DNA of 64,000 nucleotides, taken from positions 30,108,283 through 30,172,282 of the forward strand of contig OU612066.1 in NCBI GenBank assembly GCA_914767715.1. The letters are read 5' to 3'. Both the position numbers and the translations under genes were made by a program. Of the stretch, positions 1-13,095 are shown piece after piece (the first letter of the stretch is position 1; each line of letters starts with the position of its first letter). The notes beneath the pieces were generated by a model. That model was given only the letters and a program-made list of their open reading frames with translations, was not told the DNA's origin and did not search any database. The DNA comes from Membranipora membranacea (lineage: Eukaryota > Bryozoa > Gymnolaemata > Cheilostomatida > Membraniporidae).

Positions 1-442
1 TTTTTGAGAAAATAAGGACAGCATAGAATCTGTATACACCTGAGGGTGCTGGGACTAGAACACCTTTGCAAGCTCCCTTAGTATGACACCAACCACCTGG
101 CAGTGAGTAGCAGCGCTAACCATTTGCGTCATCTCGCAATCTTACCACCCCAACAAAAAATAGGTTGATGACAGTAAGCAAGCCCGCTACTCTTTCTATG
201 AGAGACTTGATCAATAACTTCATAAATATAGAAATGTGACTCATGGTATATGTTATAGCACATTATTTTCCGATGAAAAATTTGATTAGGCCTATTGGGC
301 GGAATGAGTATACAAAGTGTCAGTTTCTACACAAAAAATTCTTGCGATTGGCAGCTGTGTCGAACAAAACTTGTTGCATAGAATCAGGTGATAGGTGATA
401 GAGCGTAGCAACTTTAGACAGTGAGGGAAATTAGATCCATAC

Positions 443-2062
443 CTTGAAAAATGCGCTCCCTAAACCAGGTCCAACCAATATTCCAACACCCATCATAGTT
501 TCTGCATAGCTCTACAATTGACAACTGCAATATCAATATCACCTACCATTTACCATTTGTAATGAATTCACATTTATTAGTTTGAGTATTTGCATTTCGA
601 TACATTACAAAACTGAACTGAACATAACTGTGCTTGAATTTTCAATTGTCTGGGAGCATAATCTGGGATCACCAATGGAGTCCATATTACATCATATTTG
701 GCAAGGCGCAATTAGCTTTCTCAAGGCAATCCAGTATTTGCAAAATTTGCTAGTAGTGGCATTTTTATAACCTGATACTTAATGATGCTGGAAATTCTTT
801 ATTTTCTACTTGCGATATTTTGCCTAATGCACTTGTTGTCTGCTATTTTGCAATTACTATGAAGCTTATCAGCAACTTGAGAACAGCTCTATATTTATGG
901 ATAATTGATTGCTACTAGGGACAGCTGCCAGAGCCTGACTTATCATAGTTTGATCAGTTGAGATCAGTTGAAGTTATGGGTCTTTAAAATATGATTAATG
1001 CTATGTTAATACTTCTATGGGTAAATTAGTTCAATGACTATGGCAAATGTACATTTTGCCAGAGGAAAACATAAAATCTAGAAAAACATCTTCATCACTT
1101 GAACATATATTTTACAAACCATATTTGGGTAACTTCAAAGTCAAAAGCAGAGAACAAAATGCAATCCTTGGTATAGCCTGTTTAGTGACATACAACTTAC
1201 CATCACTGTTGTAGTATTTTTAGGAAAGGTGACTGATAAAATGGTGCGTGCAGATGGGCTGAATGCTGTGCTTCCCAAGGCATGCGCTGTGCGTATTGTA
1301 AAAGCTATGGTGAGGTATTGTAATTCTGTGTTTTCTCTCGCAGGAATATATTCTAAGACTCCAAATAACATTGTGGCACCGCCAATGAAGAACAGACCAA
1401 ACACTGTCATAGTGTGAAGTCCAGTATGTGGTACCTGAAATGAAAAGGGCACCAGCGGTCATAAACAAAAGCTTAAAACAAACAGTGATCATGATCATGG
1501 TTTGTCCATTTATCTGGACTAAGAGACGTGGAGAGAAGGGTACCTTTAGAGAAATATAAAGCTTGGCAGTTCTTACCAGGCATGAAATTTCTACCAGTAA
1601 TCTTTTAAGCCCATGGCACAACATAGCTGAAGACGCCCTTACTCTGGCAGCCAGTACAATTGATTGCAGTGAACCCTAAGCTATCAAAAACAGAATTCTT
1701 GATCTTATTTGCAATGGACTTCTTTTGGAAAAATGACTCACCAATTTTCCGACAAGAGGTGACAAGGCAAGCTGTATGAATGATGATAGCCCAAGAATCC
1801 ATCCAGTGATGACTGAGTTCACCCCATGCCTCTCATCCTAAAATGTAAAATAGGTAGCATGTTGTTTTACAGTAATAAATCATCATCTCAAATAGTCACA
1901 GTACTTTTTACAAAGTCTTTCAATCTAGCTCTAAATATTTTTACTCACCATCCTTGGCAAGAAAGGTGCTGGTATAGATAAACTTGTTGACGAAAGGAAC
2001 TGAGAGATGAGTATGACTATGAGAATAATCCACTGCTGTCTTGTGTATGGGGCATCTGAAGA
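443..2062 (-). CDS. SLC18B1-like: SLC18B1-like MFS transporter, copy 1 (partial, exons 1-4)
   Basis: Four exons of a major-facilitator transporter like SLC18B1 (vesicular polyamine transporter family). Exon 1 is about 2062-1949 and carries YTRQQ followed by TM1 ending in SLSIPAPFLPRM. Exon 2 is 1837-1742 (TM2, ITGW and SPLVGKL). Exon 3 is 1434-1201 (TM3-TM4, TVFGLFFIGGATMLFG, ending PKNTTTVM). Exon 4 is 511-443 (TM5, SYAETMMGVGILVGPGLG). Borders are GT/AG, and exons 2 and 4 have the same lengths as in the complete copies (96 and 69 nt). Exon 3 is 9 nt shorter, in frame. Exon 5 is not present in bases 1-442, so the gene runs off the window. Exon 1 has an in-frame TGA at 2065-2063 and no in-frame ATG after it. 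Either a 5' exon joins at the AG near 2055, or this copy has lost its start. Exon 4 shares a run of about 30 identical bases with dead copy 2, its closest relative. Confidence 0.75.
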
Positions 2063-3366
2063 TCAGCAGCTTTTCATTTCAAGCTATTGGTAAGGTACAA
2101 AACTAGATTTCAGACACTAGTCAATGATCCAGAGGCATATTTGACATGAAATAATGTCGGTAACAATTATGTGCCTCAGTGCCTCTATTCTGATGCTCTG
2201 TGAATTGCCCAGCTTAGTTTGATAATTAGTTGTCTATCCCACACACAGACAGGATCTGGTATTAACACCAACAAACTACATTGTGTTGACAGTTATTTTA
2301 AAGAATATTGCTAGATTGATTCCTTCTCTCAATTCAGGATCAGCCATGCGAAAAAAACTTGTAATCAACCAGGCGATAATTCCATTTTGGAGGTGGAAGG
2401 GGGAAGACAGACATCAGAATAAAGATGCATAACCCTATCATCAAATGTATTGGTAAATCATCTGTTCAAACCTGACAACATATCAATTTTGTTTTTCACT
2501 TGTAGATTGATCTCACTAATACATAGAAAATCAGTATGAGGTCGGTGGCAGTAAGCTGGTAAATGGCTCAAAGCATCCATGAAAGTAAGATTGGGATTAT
2601 CAAAGCTGTTTCTCCAGCTAATCAGCTTCAGAACAAGCCCAAAATTGACTCTCTTGGACCACTACAGGGTGTGTTATGAGGCATTAAAGTCGGTCCTTTC
2701 AATATTCGCTCGTGAATTCAGAATGCCTGGGGTGAGGTGATCACATCAGGGTTTTCAGCTGATATTCGACATTTTTTGTAAATGGAACTATTAAAGTGAA
2801 ACCAACTTTTTTTCCTCGCAAAATATATGTTTATCTCCTTGCTTTGGATTAAACTCTATACTGACATGAGCTACGTTGGATTTCAACTCGTTTCATCAAA
2901 TTTTGACGAGATTAAACGAGTCCAAAGTTTCTAATGGTAGACATATACGCAAAATGTATGTCTATGACAACATATCCCCCTGCACAAAGCTCGCGAGCGA
3001 ATCTCAGCGAGGCCTTACTTTGCTAAGACATAACTTCAGTCCTTGTTGACCAATTGGGCTGTTCTTGGGCTCATTTTAAAGCTTATAAGCTGGAGCAGTT
3101 CCCTTGATTACTTTAAGGTTCATTTCATGGATTCTTTAACAGATGAATAGCTCATAACCATGTACATATTTGCAACAGTGATGATTAATTGGCCATGCAG
3201 AAAAGATTTAAAGCCATTCACCATTATGATATGAAATCACAGGGTGAGTTATTGTATCGCGAGTTATCACACTTTTATTATCTCCCCTGTAATAAAATAT
3301 ATGTACACAAACACTTGACATTTGGTCTCTGGTGTGAGAACATCTAAAAGTAATGGACATTTTTAG
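2063..3366. other. Intergenic, nothing recognised
   Basis: AT-rich sequence upstream of transporter copy 1. No exon-like open frame with splice borders and no obvious repeat was seen on either strand. Confidence 0.4.
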
Positions 3367-4020
3367 TTGAGCATCATTCCGAAACATAACTTAATCTACA
3401 CATCGGAAGTCTTATGGACAATTGTTATATTGCCTGGACCAATGTTTGGGCTTCTGTATGTGGACACCCTCAAACTACTCTATGATATGATAAAAAATGC
3501 AGATCACCTCACCTTGATTGGGCATCCAACTAAACATCTAAAGAATCCCCACCGCCTGCAATCTGCAATTGATGACATAGCTCAATAGAAATGGTGCTCT
3601 GATCACAACATGGTTGCATATGCGAAGAAATCAGCCACCATACAATTCACCAACAAGCATGCCCGATCAGATACATCAACTGTTCCATCAGTCACGCTAA
3701 ACGGCGAACAGTACCATACCAAGTTCCTCAGATTAACCATCGACTGCAACCTGACATTGAGTCAACACACCAATATAGTTGGAGAAAAATTCAGACCGCT
3801 TACCTATGTGCTCACCAATCTCAAGCGCTCAGAGTTACCAAAAGATCTCCTAGTGTGATTCTACACAGACTGCATCAATCCTAGAATGACATATTGCTGC
3901 CCTGCGAGGTACCCTATTCTCATTTCATCATTGACAATCTGCACGGCTGAAGCCCAGGGCAGCCACCAACTGCAGAATGCAATTATGCAAAAAGACTTTG
4001 TTACTGTCAAATGCTAACCA
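3367..4020 (+). pseudogene. Decayed LINE reverse-transcriptase fragment
   Basis: Translation gives a degenerate non-LTR reverse transcriptase palm and thumb. It has a GPMFGLLYVDTL stretch in place of the usual GP-LLF-LYIND motif, then NADHLTLI in place of the catalytic (Y/F)ADD box, then a C-terminal part with FLRLTIDCNLTLSQH, the usual 'LG..ID..LT...H' segment after the active site. Frame is broken by stops at about 3586 and 3856. The catalytic aspartates are lost. It is a relic between transporter copy 1 and the lectin gene and has no expected function. Confidence 0.6.
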
Positions 4021-4261
4021 GGACATCATATCTTACAAAGAAAAGATTTTTACTTTTTATTTTTACTGGATTTTAAAACATGATCTTTTTAATACAAGGT
4101 GTCACTTTTAATGAAACGAGACTGTTAAAGGTTTGACACTCTGTGTGAAAATCAATAGTCAGAATAAACATAATAATAATTGTAGACATTCTGTAAAATA
4201 CATTCAGTAAAATACGGCGTTGAGCCCCGAATATCTATCAGTTGAAATAATATAACATCAT

Positions 4262-7200
4262 TTAATGACCGATAATCTCAATTTCATTGAAGCTCTGTTG
4301 TTCACTTGTAATGAAACTGAGTTTTACATATCTCCCAACTATCGGCTGGTTACAGTTTATCCTTTCTGAGTCTAGGATCTGTCCCTCTCGTAGTGCACAG
4401 TGGTTGAAGCTTGTTGGGTTATCCATCGGTGCTATCTCTATCAGCATGTCTCGGCAATAGTCACCAACTGACAGAGTGATAAAAATATATAGCTATAACC
4501 AAACGAAAATTGGCTGTCCCTTATAGGGTTTGACCCAAGGCAATTTATCTTAAAGTTGTTCATTCATGTTAGCTTTAAATTTCGTAATCGCATTAATGAA
4601 ATATTTTCCTTGTCCTAAATGAATAAACAACTACCTTCGAAGCAAGCTTACATTTACTCAGGGCCCGCCCCAATTACTTTATGCTAGCTACTGTCTGCTG
4701 AAATTAAGTGTCTGCCAACATGAAGTGACCCCAAATCTAACTCAACTGAACTCTAGCTTACATATCGCCATCTTGGCCAGTACTGTGTCTTTAACAGTGC
4801 TGTATCGATAAAAGTCTTAATCAAACTCTGTGTGCATCTCAAGCAGGCAAGGCAATAGCTAATGTGATACCATATATTTGATTTTAATTGGTGAGAAGAT
4901 CAAATGGTCAGTCTAGTTATTTACAAAGCCTTGGCTCACAAGTGGTAGAACAGCTTAGATCTAATCGAGAGCCATGTGAATTGTCATCAAGACACGCAAA
5001 TGTTCAGCGCATCTTTTAATTTTCAATTGTGTCAGCAACCTTGTAACACTTTTATCTGCAAATTATAGGGCTCAAATGAATAATCTGGGTTACTGAAATG
5101 TTTTAAATCATTACGCAGTATTCCATTTTACTACATTTTCCCAGAGAGTGATCTTAATTTGTCAAACCAGACCTTACCAACAATCATTTAAGGCGTACAA
5201 AACTGGGGAAAAGTCAAAGGAAGGTTTTAATAACAAGAAATTCGCCTTATTTCTCAAGAACAACAGTTACAGTGAAATGCATTTACTGCATTATTTTCAC
5301 TTCGTTACGAGTTAACATAAAATCTACCTTTCTATCACAATTTTTACTTACTTTGCTGTAGTCGGGTGAACATTCTCACAGCCTCTACACAATAATCTGA
5401 TTCCAAATCTATAACCAACCAAGGGCTAGGTGGTTCAAGGACAACAAGTGATTGGTACTCATCTTCACCATCTCTCGGGTCATAAATACCATCAACGGCT
5501 TTTTGTGCTCCATAAAATCCAGCACCGTAATGGTCAACATATTCTATACTGTTGTTGGCTGGCTTACCTAAAAAATGTGCCAATAGTCATGATGTTGATG
5601 ATATTTATCTTTCAGTATAATCTGCTCATTAATATCATTTTAAAAGAAATCAGGTGAAATTAACAATATCGATGGCTATTAAAGCAAATATCACGTTGTT
5701 CGTGTTCATGTTCGTTCAAGATTGACCTGGGGTTTTTTGAAAATGCTTTTGTATATTGTTGGTTTTGCCGTTTAACTACTGCTGCCAATTTGTGTTCATT
5801 GAAGTAGTATAGCTCGAAAATATCTCATTGAGGCTTAAATCTCAGAATTATTGTCTCGGCAAATAATTTGCACAAACCGATCTTATAAATCTGGGTGTGA
5901 AATTAATGCACCAGGTGATTACCTCATAAATGTCTACTAGTAAGCTGATACATAAGTAAATAATTGCGGAGATGATTAATTTCATCTGATTTTGACGCTC
6001 AGTTTGTGCTAATTATTTGCCTATTAATTGACAATGCTGAGATTGCAGCCTCATAATATTAGTTTTGAGCTATACGGAATTCAGTAAGCCTGCATTTGCC
6101 TGTGTGGCAGCAGTGTTTTAAGTGAAGCGTCAATGTCTAATATTGATTCAAATAACATATCTTTAGTCATATTTGACCTAATATTTAAAATGGACAATGG
6201 ACTTTGATCGTAATTATGTTTGTTTGGTCTATAAATATTCACAATTTAGCTGTTATGCAATTCACCATAAACCGCTGTCAAACAGCCAAGTTGCAGTGAT
6301 CAGTGATAACAACACACTGACATTATCACTGACCAATATATCTACATGATGTCCGTAAATTGGTGGACATTAGACATTATACTCTTTACATTTTTACTGT
6401 CTCAGCTTACCTGTTGCAAGTGTGCTCGTGGAAAATTTGCTTTTTGCTCGGAAGACAGAACTATAATTTCGAATCACTTCTGAAGAAAACAAAAAAATGA
6501 ACATAATGTACATTATAGTAAGTAGCTATCACCTTAGGAATATAGTACATCATTATATATATTTTATAGATGAGGGGAATATATCTGACCCTGACCAAGC
6601 CGTTGGCTATTTACATCATTGCTGGACTGCATTTCTCATCTTTGATTGATCCACGAGTTCAGAATCATTGTCAACTTTTGTCAAGCAGCTTGCCTGTGTT
6701 TTGGATGTTTGTTACTGTGACGTCAATTAATATATTCTTAAAAGCCATCAGATTTTAAGCTTTATTTACATTCTGGAGAAAGTTTATACTGATTACATAT
6801 CTCTACAATTAGCCACACTATGTGTTTTACCACTAATCTACAAATTCATAGCAATGAGTGGCATTAATAATAGATGCTTTGTCTTATTTTTGAATCATGC
6901 ATTTCCATTAGATATACTGAATCAAATGTCCTCACAATGAGGCAGTGAGTTCGTTGGGTGATATTCTGCTTTTAATCAGATCAATAAGTGAACGTTATTG
7001 ATTCCAACTTGAAACAGAATGCCTTCAGATAATTCATCTAAGCAATCCACCTGTGATTTATAACAGATATCCCTCAGGATGCTTTGTTTACCGAAAAACT
7101 GAACAAACCTGAGAAAGTTCTGTTTCATGCACCAAAACGGTTATCTGATGAGAAATTTTAGCATTTAATTTGTCAAAACAGTGGGCACAACCAACCGCAA

Positions 7201-8332
7201 TTTATCATCACAATGGTAAAATACAATGATACAGATAAACATAGAGGGAAGACTCTTATGAGTACCTCGAATCACAACTTCTCACCTGCAGTGGCAGAGC
7301 TGCGGCAGACACTCAATAAACATATGCCTTCCTCATTGTTATGTGATAGCTGGTAACATCCAGGGATTGCGAGGCATTCATGTGCACAGAAACTAAGCAC
7401 CTGAGCTTCAATGACAGTGTTGAATGTGATCAGACTGTCATCCGATTGTGTAGTCTCTTCAAAAAGTTCTGACATCCCTTTGCATATATATGCGTAGCTC
7501 ATCAGCGCTGTTGAAATTAATTGACTGATTAGATTAAGGGACCTTATCCCTGGAAACTTTCAATGATATCATTTTCAACGTAATTATTCAGATGAGAAGC
7601 ATTATTGAAACATGTATTTTTGAGCTTTCAAATGTAACTCATAGACAGTGGGTTATGACAATAATACCTGTGTTATGGAGGTTACAAACACTGAGACAGA
7701 GGCAGCTCAATGGTTCGGTGGACTCATGATCAGTAGATTTTCGATGACCTTGTCTTATGAGGGGGACTGAGATAGATGATGGAACAAGTTAGTCTGAATA
7801 CAGGTGATAAATGGCGGACATCTTGTTCAGAGGGCCCGGAGAAATTTGATTTAGCATATATTGGAAGTAAATCCGTCGAACATTTTTATAAAGTCAGCAT
7901 GATCCATCACCACCATCACTATGTATAGTTGTGTTTAAGGTGTATGACATCACACATCAACAAATCCAAGTCGTATCGCCCATATACAACCCACGTGTAA
8001 AATCTCACACTTGCCCCGCTCTTATTTCAAGTAGGTACTATTCTTGATTCCTGAAATATTTGAAATTTTGTGGCATGTTTTTTCCTAAGAAATTGCTAAC
8101 TCTATCAGACTTGCTGGCCAAAAAGTACAAAATACTAGCAGAGCAAGTAAGATGTGAGTGAAACAGGAAGTCTGATGCTCTTTTTTGGAGAGAAATTTTG
8201 AGTTTAAACTCCTTAATTATCAGTTGAAGTATGGTGTAAGCTCGCAACTGCTAATAATTTCAAACTCTGTTCGACACCGGATGACTCACCTGTTAATATA
8301 ACAGTAACAAAGGTTCCCTGTGTTAACAGCAT
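4262..8332 (-). CDS. Secreted PAN/apple-like plus F-type lectin (fucolectin-like) protein
   Basis: Five exons: 8332-8290, 7507-7286, 6479-6411, 5567-5352 and 4467-4262 (stop TAA). All introns are GT/AG and all are phase 1, and together they give 756 nt (251 residues). Residues 1-20 look like a signal peptide (MLLTQGTFVTVILTALMSYA), so the product should be secreted. Residues 21-85 are Cys-rich with CAHECLAIPGCYQL, the spacing of PAN/apple modules. Residues about 106-250 match the F-type lectin (fucolectin/tachylectin-4, F5/8C-like) fold: TLATGKPANNS, AVDG, PWLVIDL, then GDYC, and a final VGRYVKLSF and NEIEIIG. In fucose-binding members a His and an R-x-D-x(4)-R/K motif contact the sugar. Here the first Arg is Ile (IGDYCRDM) and the loop His is not apparent, so binding specificity is doubtful. 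The 43-nt first exon was chosen because its donor, phase and hydrophobic start all fit. It is the least certain exon. Confidence 0.8.
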
Positions 8333-10455
8333 CTCAAGATTTTCAGATTTCTTTCCTTAATTTAGTTGAATGCTTCGTTATTTTACCTGTGTAGGTAAGC
8401 AGCTTGTTCTAGTTTAACATATCTTAGGCATTACCATCTAGACCAAGTTAAGAAACATGTAATGATTAGCAACTGTTCAGACATGGTATGTTTAAAGAGT
8501 GTTTCTGTATGCATACATCATTAAATACATGAATATTGTTGATCACATTTACATAGCAGTAAGAGTTATTGATTTCGTGATTCATAGGAGAAATTTGAAT
8601 AAATTATTAAAATTATCTGGATTTCATTTATCTGAGAACTGCATCCTCAGGTGATATGTCTCTTTTGATTATAGTCACTTTTCCATTAAGTCTGCTGTAG
8701 CAAAGAAGTTATTTGAATGGACGAATATTGATTAATTAATCGATGACATAGTTAAACAGGAGCTCCTTGATGCAAGTCCAAATCACAAAATTTTCCACAC
8801 CTCATAATGCAAGTTTTTTCGTAAAGATGAAAGTTATTCCATATTCAAATGTCCCTTTATCTGCATTGTAGGTGATTGATTGTCATTTTGCAACCTTTTA
8901 TTCTTGCCATAGTCGTGCTAATACTACCAATACCTACAACACTGTCAATTGAAGTTGATTTGCTACATACGCACACACTCAAATTGTAAGAAAGGGTGTA
9001 CAGCCCCGGACTCTCAATGATGAGGTCTCCATACCCAATCGCGAGCAATACTTTTTGCAATGATATTTCTATGAGCAACAGTTTATGATGAAATTCAAGT
9101 TATTTGTCTACATGAAAATTACATCAATTAAAGAGCAGTACACATGACATTAATGGATATTAACACTTCATTTCATGAACCCAGTTATTGGATTTCAGTA
9201 CTCTGTAGTTTGCACAGCAAGGATGTAAACAAGTAATATTCAGTTCAACATCCCAATAAGTGATCATCTTTCGGACTGAGATTTGACAAGCCAATCATTC
9301 TTTGAAATAGTATATTTCGCAATGAAAAAGATATTCACTGTTCTCTATTCACAGTGCAATGGTTTTCTCTTGCGATTTGTAGTCCAATGTCAAAACTTTC
9401 TTCTTAATAAAATAATGCTTGCTTAAGAAATACTTGAATAACGAAATTTGTCCTAAACAGCAACTTGACGATTGAGTTACTCAGAAAATGATAGTTTTGA
9501 TATGGAGAAATCTTAAGTGATGAAAATTCAACATACAGATACGAAATCTATGTATTTTTAACATTGGAGTAGTGCTCTCTCTAGACAAGGGAAGGTGATT
9601 ACTATGATTGTTAGGAATAATTGTGACCAGAAATTGAATATATTTTTATGTTTTTAAAAACTTTTTGAAATATTGATATTCAGGGCCGGGATCAAACCTC
9701 AACACTACTCTTCTAGATCTTGCTTCCGGGCTGCTGGGATGAAGAATTTATATTGATCACATCGACTGACAGATATGCTGCTGTTTATAATTAATATATT
9801 AACATTGTATGCTGATTATCATATCTCATACACTATAGCTTCAGATGTCATACTGCTCTACCTCATAGCATTCTGCTACGATACATGGGTGAGATCAAGC
9901 TATTACCCAGAATTATTTTTTGAGAGAGGTGTCTGCTCGCAGCCTTACTCTAAAACTGCATTGACATTATATTGCATGCAGTAAACTAGCAGCACCATAT
10001 CATCATCATTGATTTTAACATTCTATGCTTACCTAAGCTGTCTTACAAGCACAGCCCTAGGCTGACATTTCCATTCCTTGCCAACTCATTGTTAATCTTA
10101 TCGTATCTGTTACATATACATGCTCTCTCTGCTAAATTGCATATATTCACTAGATTCGTCTTTATTCAATATTGACATGCGCAATCATATTGTGTCATTA
10201 TTTTGTGGTACCGTGTCAATTGTTACCACCCGGACATTACTAATGTAATTGTAAAACCTTGTCCCAGTCCCTCTGTCTTAATGCATTGCGATTTTAATTA
10301 GCTCAACATTGTCAGTGATACCACCCTTTAAATACCAAATCAAGCTGAGGCTACATCTTTTGGTCTGGCTCAGTGGCTGTCATTGGCTACATTTCAAATG
10401 AAGCGAATAAATCATTTCATACCTTTGTGTGTTATCTGGCCCAAAGAATTTAGGA
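8333..10455. other. Intergenic, nothing recognised
   Basis: About 2.1 kb of AT-rich sequence between the lectin gene and transporter pseudogene 2. I looked here for exons 8-11 of the pseudogene (GPSP, WLLLTC and GWTMTV segments) and found none. Confidence 0.4.
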
Positions 10456-13095
10456 CTCATCAAGTACAGGACAGTGGTGTTTGTTTCAACCAACACCGAT
10501 AAAAGGAGAAATTATAATGCAGTCAACTCTTGACTCAATCCATACTACAAAGGAGAACAACATTCTATCTACGCAAGACAAATCTATCATGCCACACCCT
10601 TGAACTCTATATGACATCAGATTCTCTAGCATGTGCAAAACAAATATTTCTGAAATCCACTCAAACCTGTGATGACAATACACAGCGAGCCATACAATGG
10701 GTCAAACTTTTCTGACTAGAGAGTTTTCCAAGAATATAATGTTTTAACCCAACAACCTGCAATAAAAGGCCATACCTTAGTGCGAAGTTTCTAAATGGCA
10801 GCACAGTATGATACCAGTCTCAGACCATATATAACATTAACATCTGGTAGTAGTTTGCATACAGATACAGGCTCTTGGATATAATTTCCTCCCGAACCAA
10901 CTAGAATAAAAATGAATAGAAAGAAAAGGTTTAGTCACCTTTCTCTGTGTACTCAATAATGTTCTTCCTGCAAGCCAAATTCGTTTCCTTTTGTCAGAGA
11001 ATTTACATTGATCAGTCTGTGATGAATTTGTTCATTTGATGTGATACCAATCTATCATAATAAATATTCATTCTTACACTGCTACAATTGTTGGATAATA
11101 TCACTTTTATTTTGTATTTACTGACAGAACATTTTCTTGCCAAAATTATTGCCAAATAAAATTTTCAACTGATCATTTTCTCTCGCATAGAATGCAAGCA
11201 ACTTCAATTTGGAGTTGAAGCAAATTTAAAAGTTTGAATGACTTTAACCCACGTTCGAGCTGCTATACTGCAAAGGAGGAATACAACAAATGGTAATCAA
11301 ATAATGAAGCTTACCATTGAATGGAGATTGAAGTACATCAACATCAAACCGAGAATATTAATATAACCAACAGCAGCCAATGTGGCCCAGAAACCACCCA
11401 TGAAAAAATATGTGAAAAACAGTCCCGGTAAAACAATATATTTTTGCAACAGCTTGATCTTTTATCCACGATCCAACCTCTACCTGTTGCTCAGAACCAG
11501 CTATTAAATAAAGCATCAGAAAAAACTCACATTGATGATAATGCTGAAAGCTATACATATATATATATCTCTAAGATAGAAAATTAGCGTCTAGATGTAC
11601 CAGCTTAACAATGTCTAATACTTGGCAAGTACCCTGTCTGCCATACAACATATTACAGTGTCGTTAATTGTCACTTATGGTTATGAATGCTGAAGCACAC
11701 CAATAATTATTCCAATAATCTTTTGAATTATAAGACTTAAAAACATGAAAATCAGTTTCTTAATTCAATTTCTGCACAAGATTCAGATTGAATTAAAATG
11801 GCCAATTTGAGGGTAGAACCTAACAAACTCAAAAAGCGATTGGATTTGAATCCTAACCATGGAAAACGCACTGCCTACAGCAGTTCAAACCATCAGGCCA
11901 ACACCCATCATAGTTTCTGCATAGCTCTACGATGGAAAACCACCAAATTTAACTCAAATCAATATCAAAGCTTCAAATCAGTTCAAATGCAATTTCTCAT
12001 ACTCTATTCAACCCTCTTTTTTCTTCCTCATGATGGGTAAGGAGTTTACATGTTAGAACTAAGTTTTAATCCTGGCAACAGACTGAGAGCATGGTAGAGC
12101 ATCTTTGTCTGTTATTGTATAAGCATGAGAATGATCACATAAATACAATCAATTACGCACTAGAACTATTCGGAAATTTTTCTGTGTGGCTTCATTGTCA
12201 AGAAGATATCAGACTTGACCCACATGGCCTACCAACACTGTTGTAGTATTATCACGAAAGGTTACTGATACAGAAGTTAGTGCAGCAGTGCTGAATGCAG
12301 TGTATCCGCATGAGCCGCTCGCATTAAGAATGCCATGATGATGTAACATGTGTCCGGGGCGTTCTTGTCTTCCCCAAAAGGAATGTACTCCAAAACCCGA
12401 AACAGCACGGTAGCACCTCCAACAAAGAACAAACCGAACACCAACATGGTGTGAAGTCCAGTATGCAGGACCTGAAGCAAAAACCTCATATACTAGATGA
12501 ATTTCGAATCTAATTTCGGTGATTCTGAATTCACAAAGATGACACACTTACCCTGACAGTATGAAATTGATTCTTCAGTATGCTGTATGCATTACTGCTA
12601 ATTGCTGTCAAATGTTTTGCTTTTAATGTTCTAATTTTTGACAATTTTTTTAACTGACAATCTTATCAACTTTCCGACAAGCTGTATGAATGATGGCATA
12701 CAGAGAAGCCAACCAGTGATAGTTGAGTTCAAACCATGCTCCTCTTTCCAAAACCTACTTGTTTATTTGTGTGAACGAATCAATAATTAAGTAAAGCAAA
12801 AAAATTTACACAGTTCTAGGTTGGAGAAGGTTTGGCAATTAAAACAATAATGCATGTACAGAAATATTTTCTTTTACACACTTGTGTATTCAGAGTTCCA
12901 CTGACTGCACCCACCAGTTTTGGCAAGACGGGTGCTGGGATTGATAAGCTTGTCAGTGAACAGAGCTGTGAGGCGAGAACTGATATGATAAATCTTCTCC
13001 TGTCTGGTGTATGGACCGCCAGGTGGAGTAGTCTCAGAGCCTGCGTACACCGTATTATCTACTTTGGCTCCATATTTTGAGGTACCTGCTGACAT
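10456..13095 (-). pseudogene. SLC18B1-like MFS transporter, copy 2 (pseudogene, exons 1-7)
   Basis: Seven exon relics lie in the array's order: exon 1 13095-12915, exon 2 12747-12667, exon 3 12471-12233, exon 4 11926-11858, exon 5 11401-11315, exon 6 10900-10776 and exon 7 about 10544-10456. Lesions against the intact copies are as follows. Exon 1 lacks 2 nt after YTRQEKI. Exon 2 lacks 15 nt (the segment giving ALSPL), its acceptor AG reads GG and its donor reads AT. Exon 3 lacks 4 nt after the AHA codons. Exon 4 has TGA in place of the Gly of the GP motif. Exon 5 has lost its acceptor AG and is 1 nt short. Exon 6 lacks 27 nt and has a TAG. Exon 7 has a TAA within the ALSFLLL segment. Exons 8-11 are absent. 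No transporter can be made from this locus. Confidence 0.85.

Noticed and set aside
1-442. Exon 5 of transporter copy 1
   Set aside because: Searched on the minus strand for the G-G-F ... MYF pattern of exon 5. Nothing found, so it is assumed to lie outside the window.
8038-8247. 69-residue minus-strand frame as N-terminus of the lectin gene
   Set aside because: Phase and donor do not fit the PAN exon. The 43-nt exon at 8290-8332 does.
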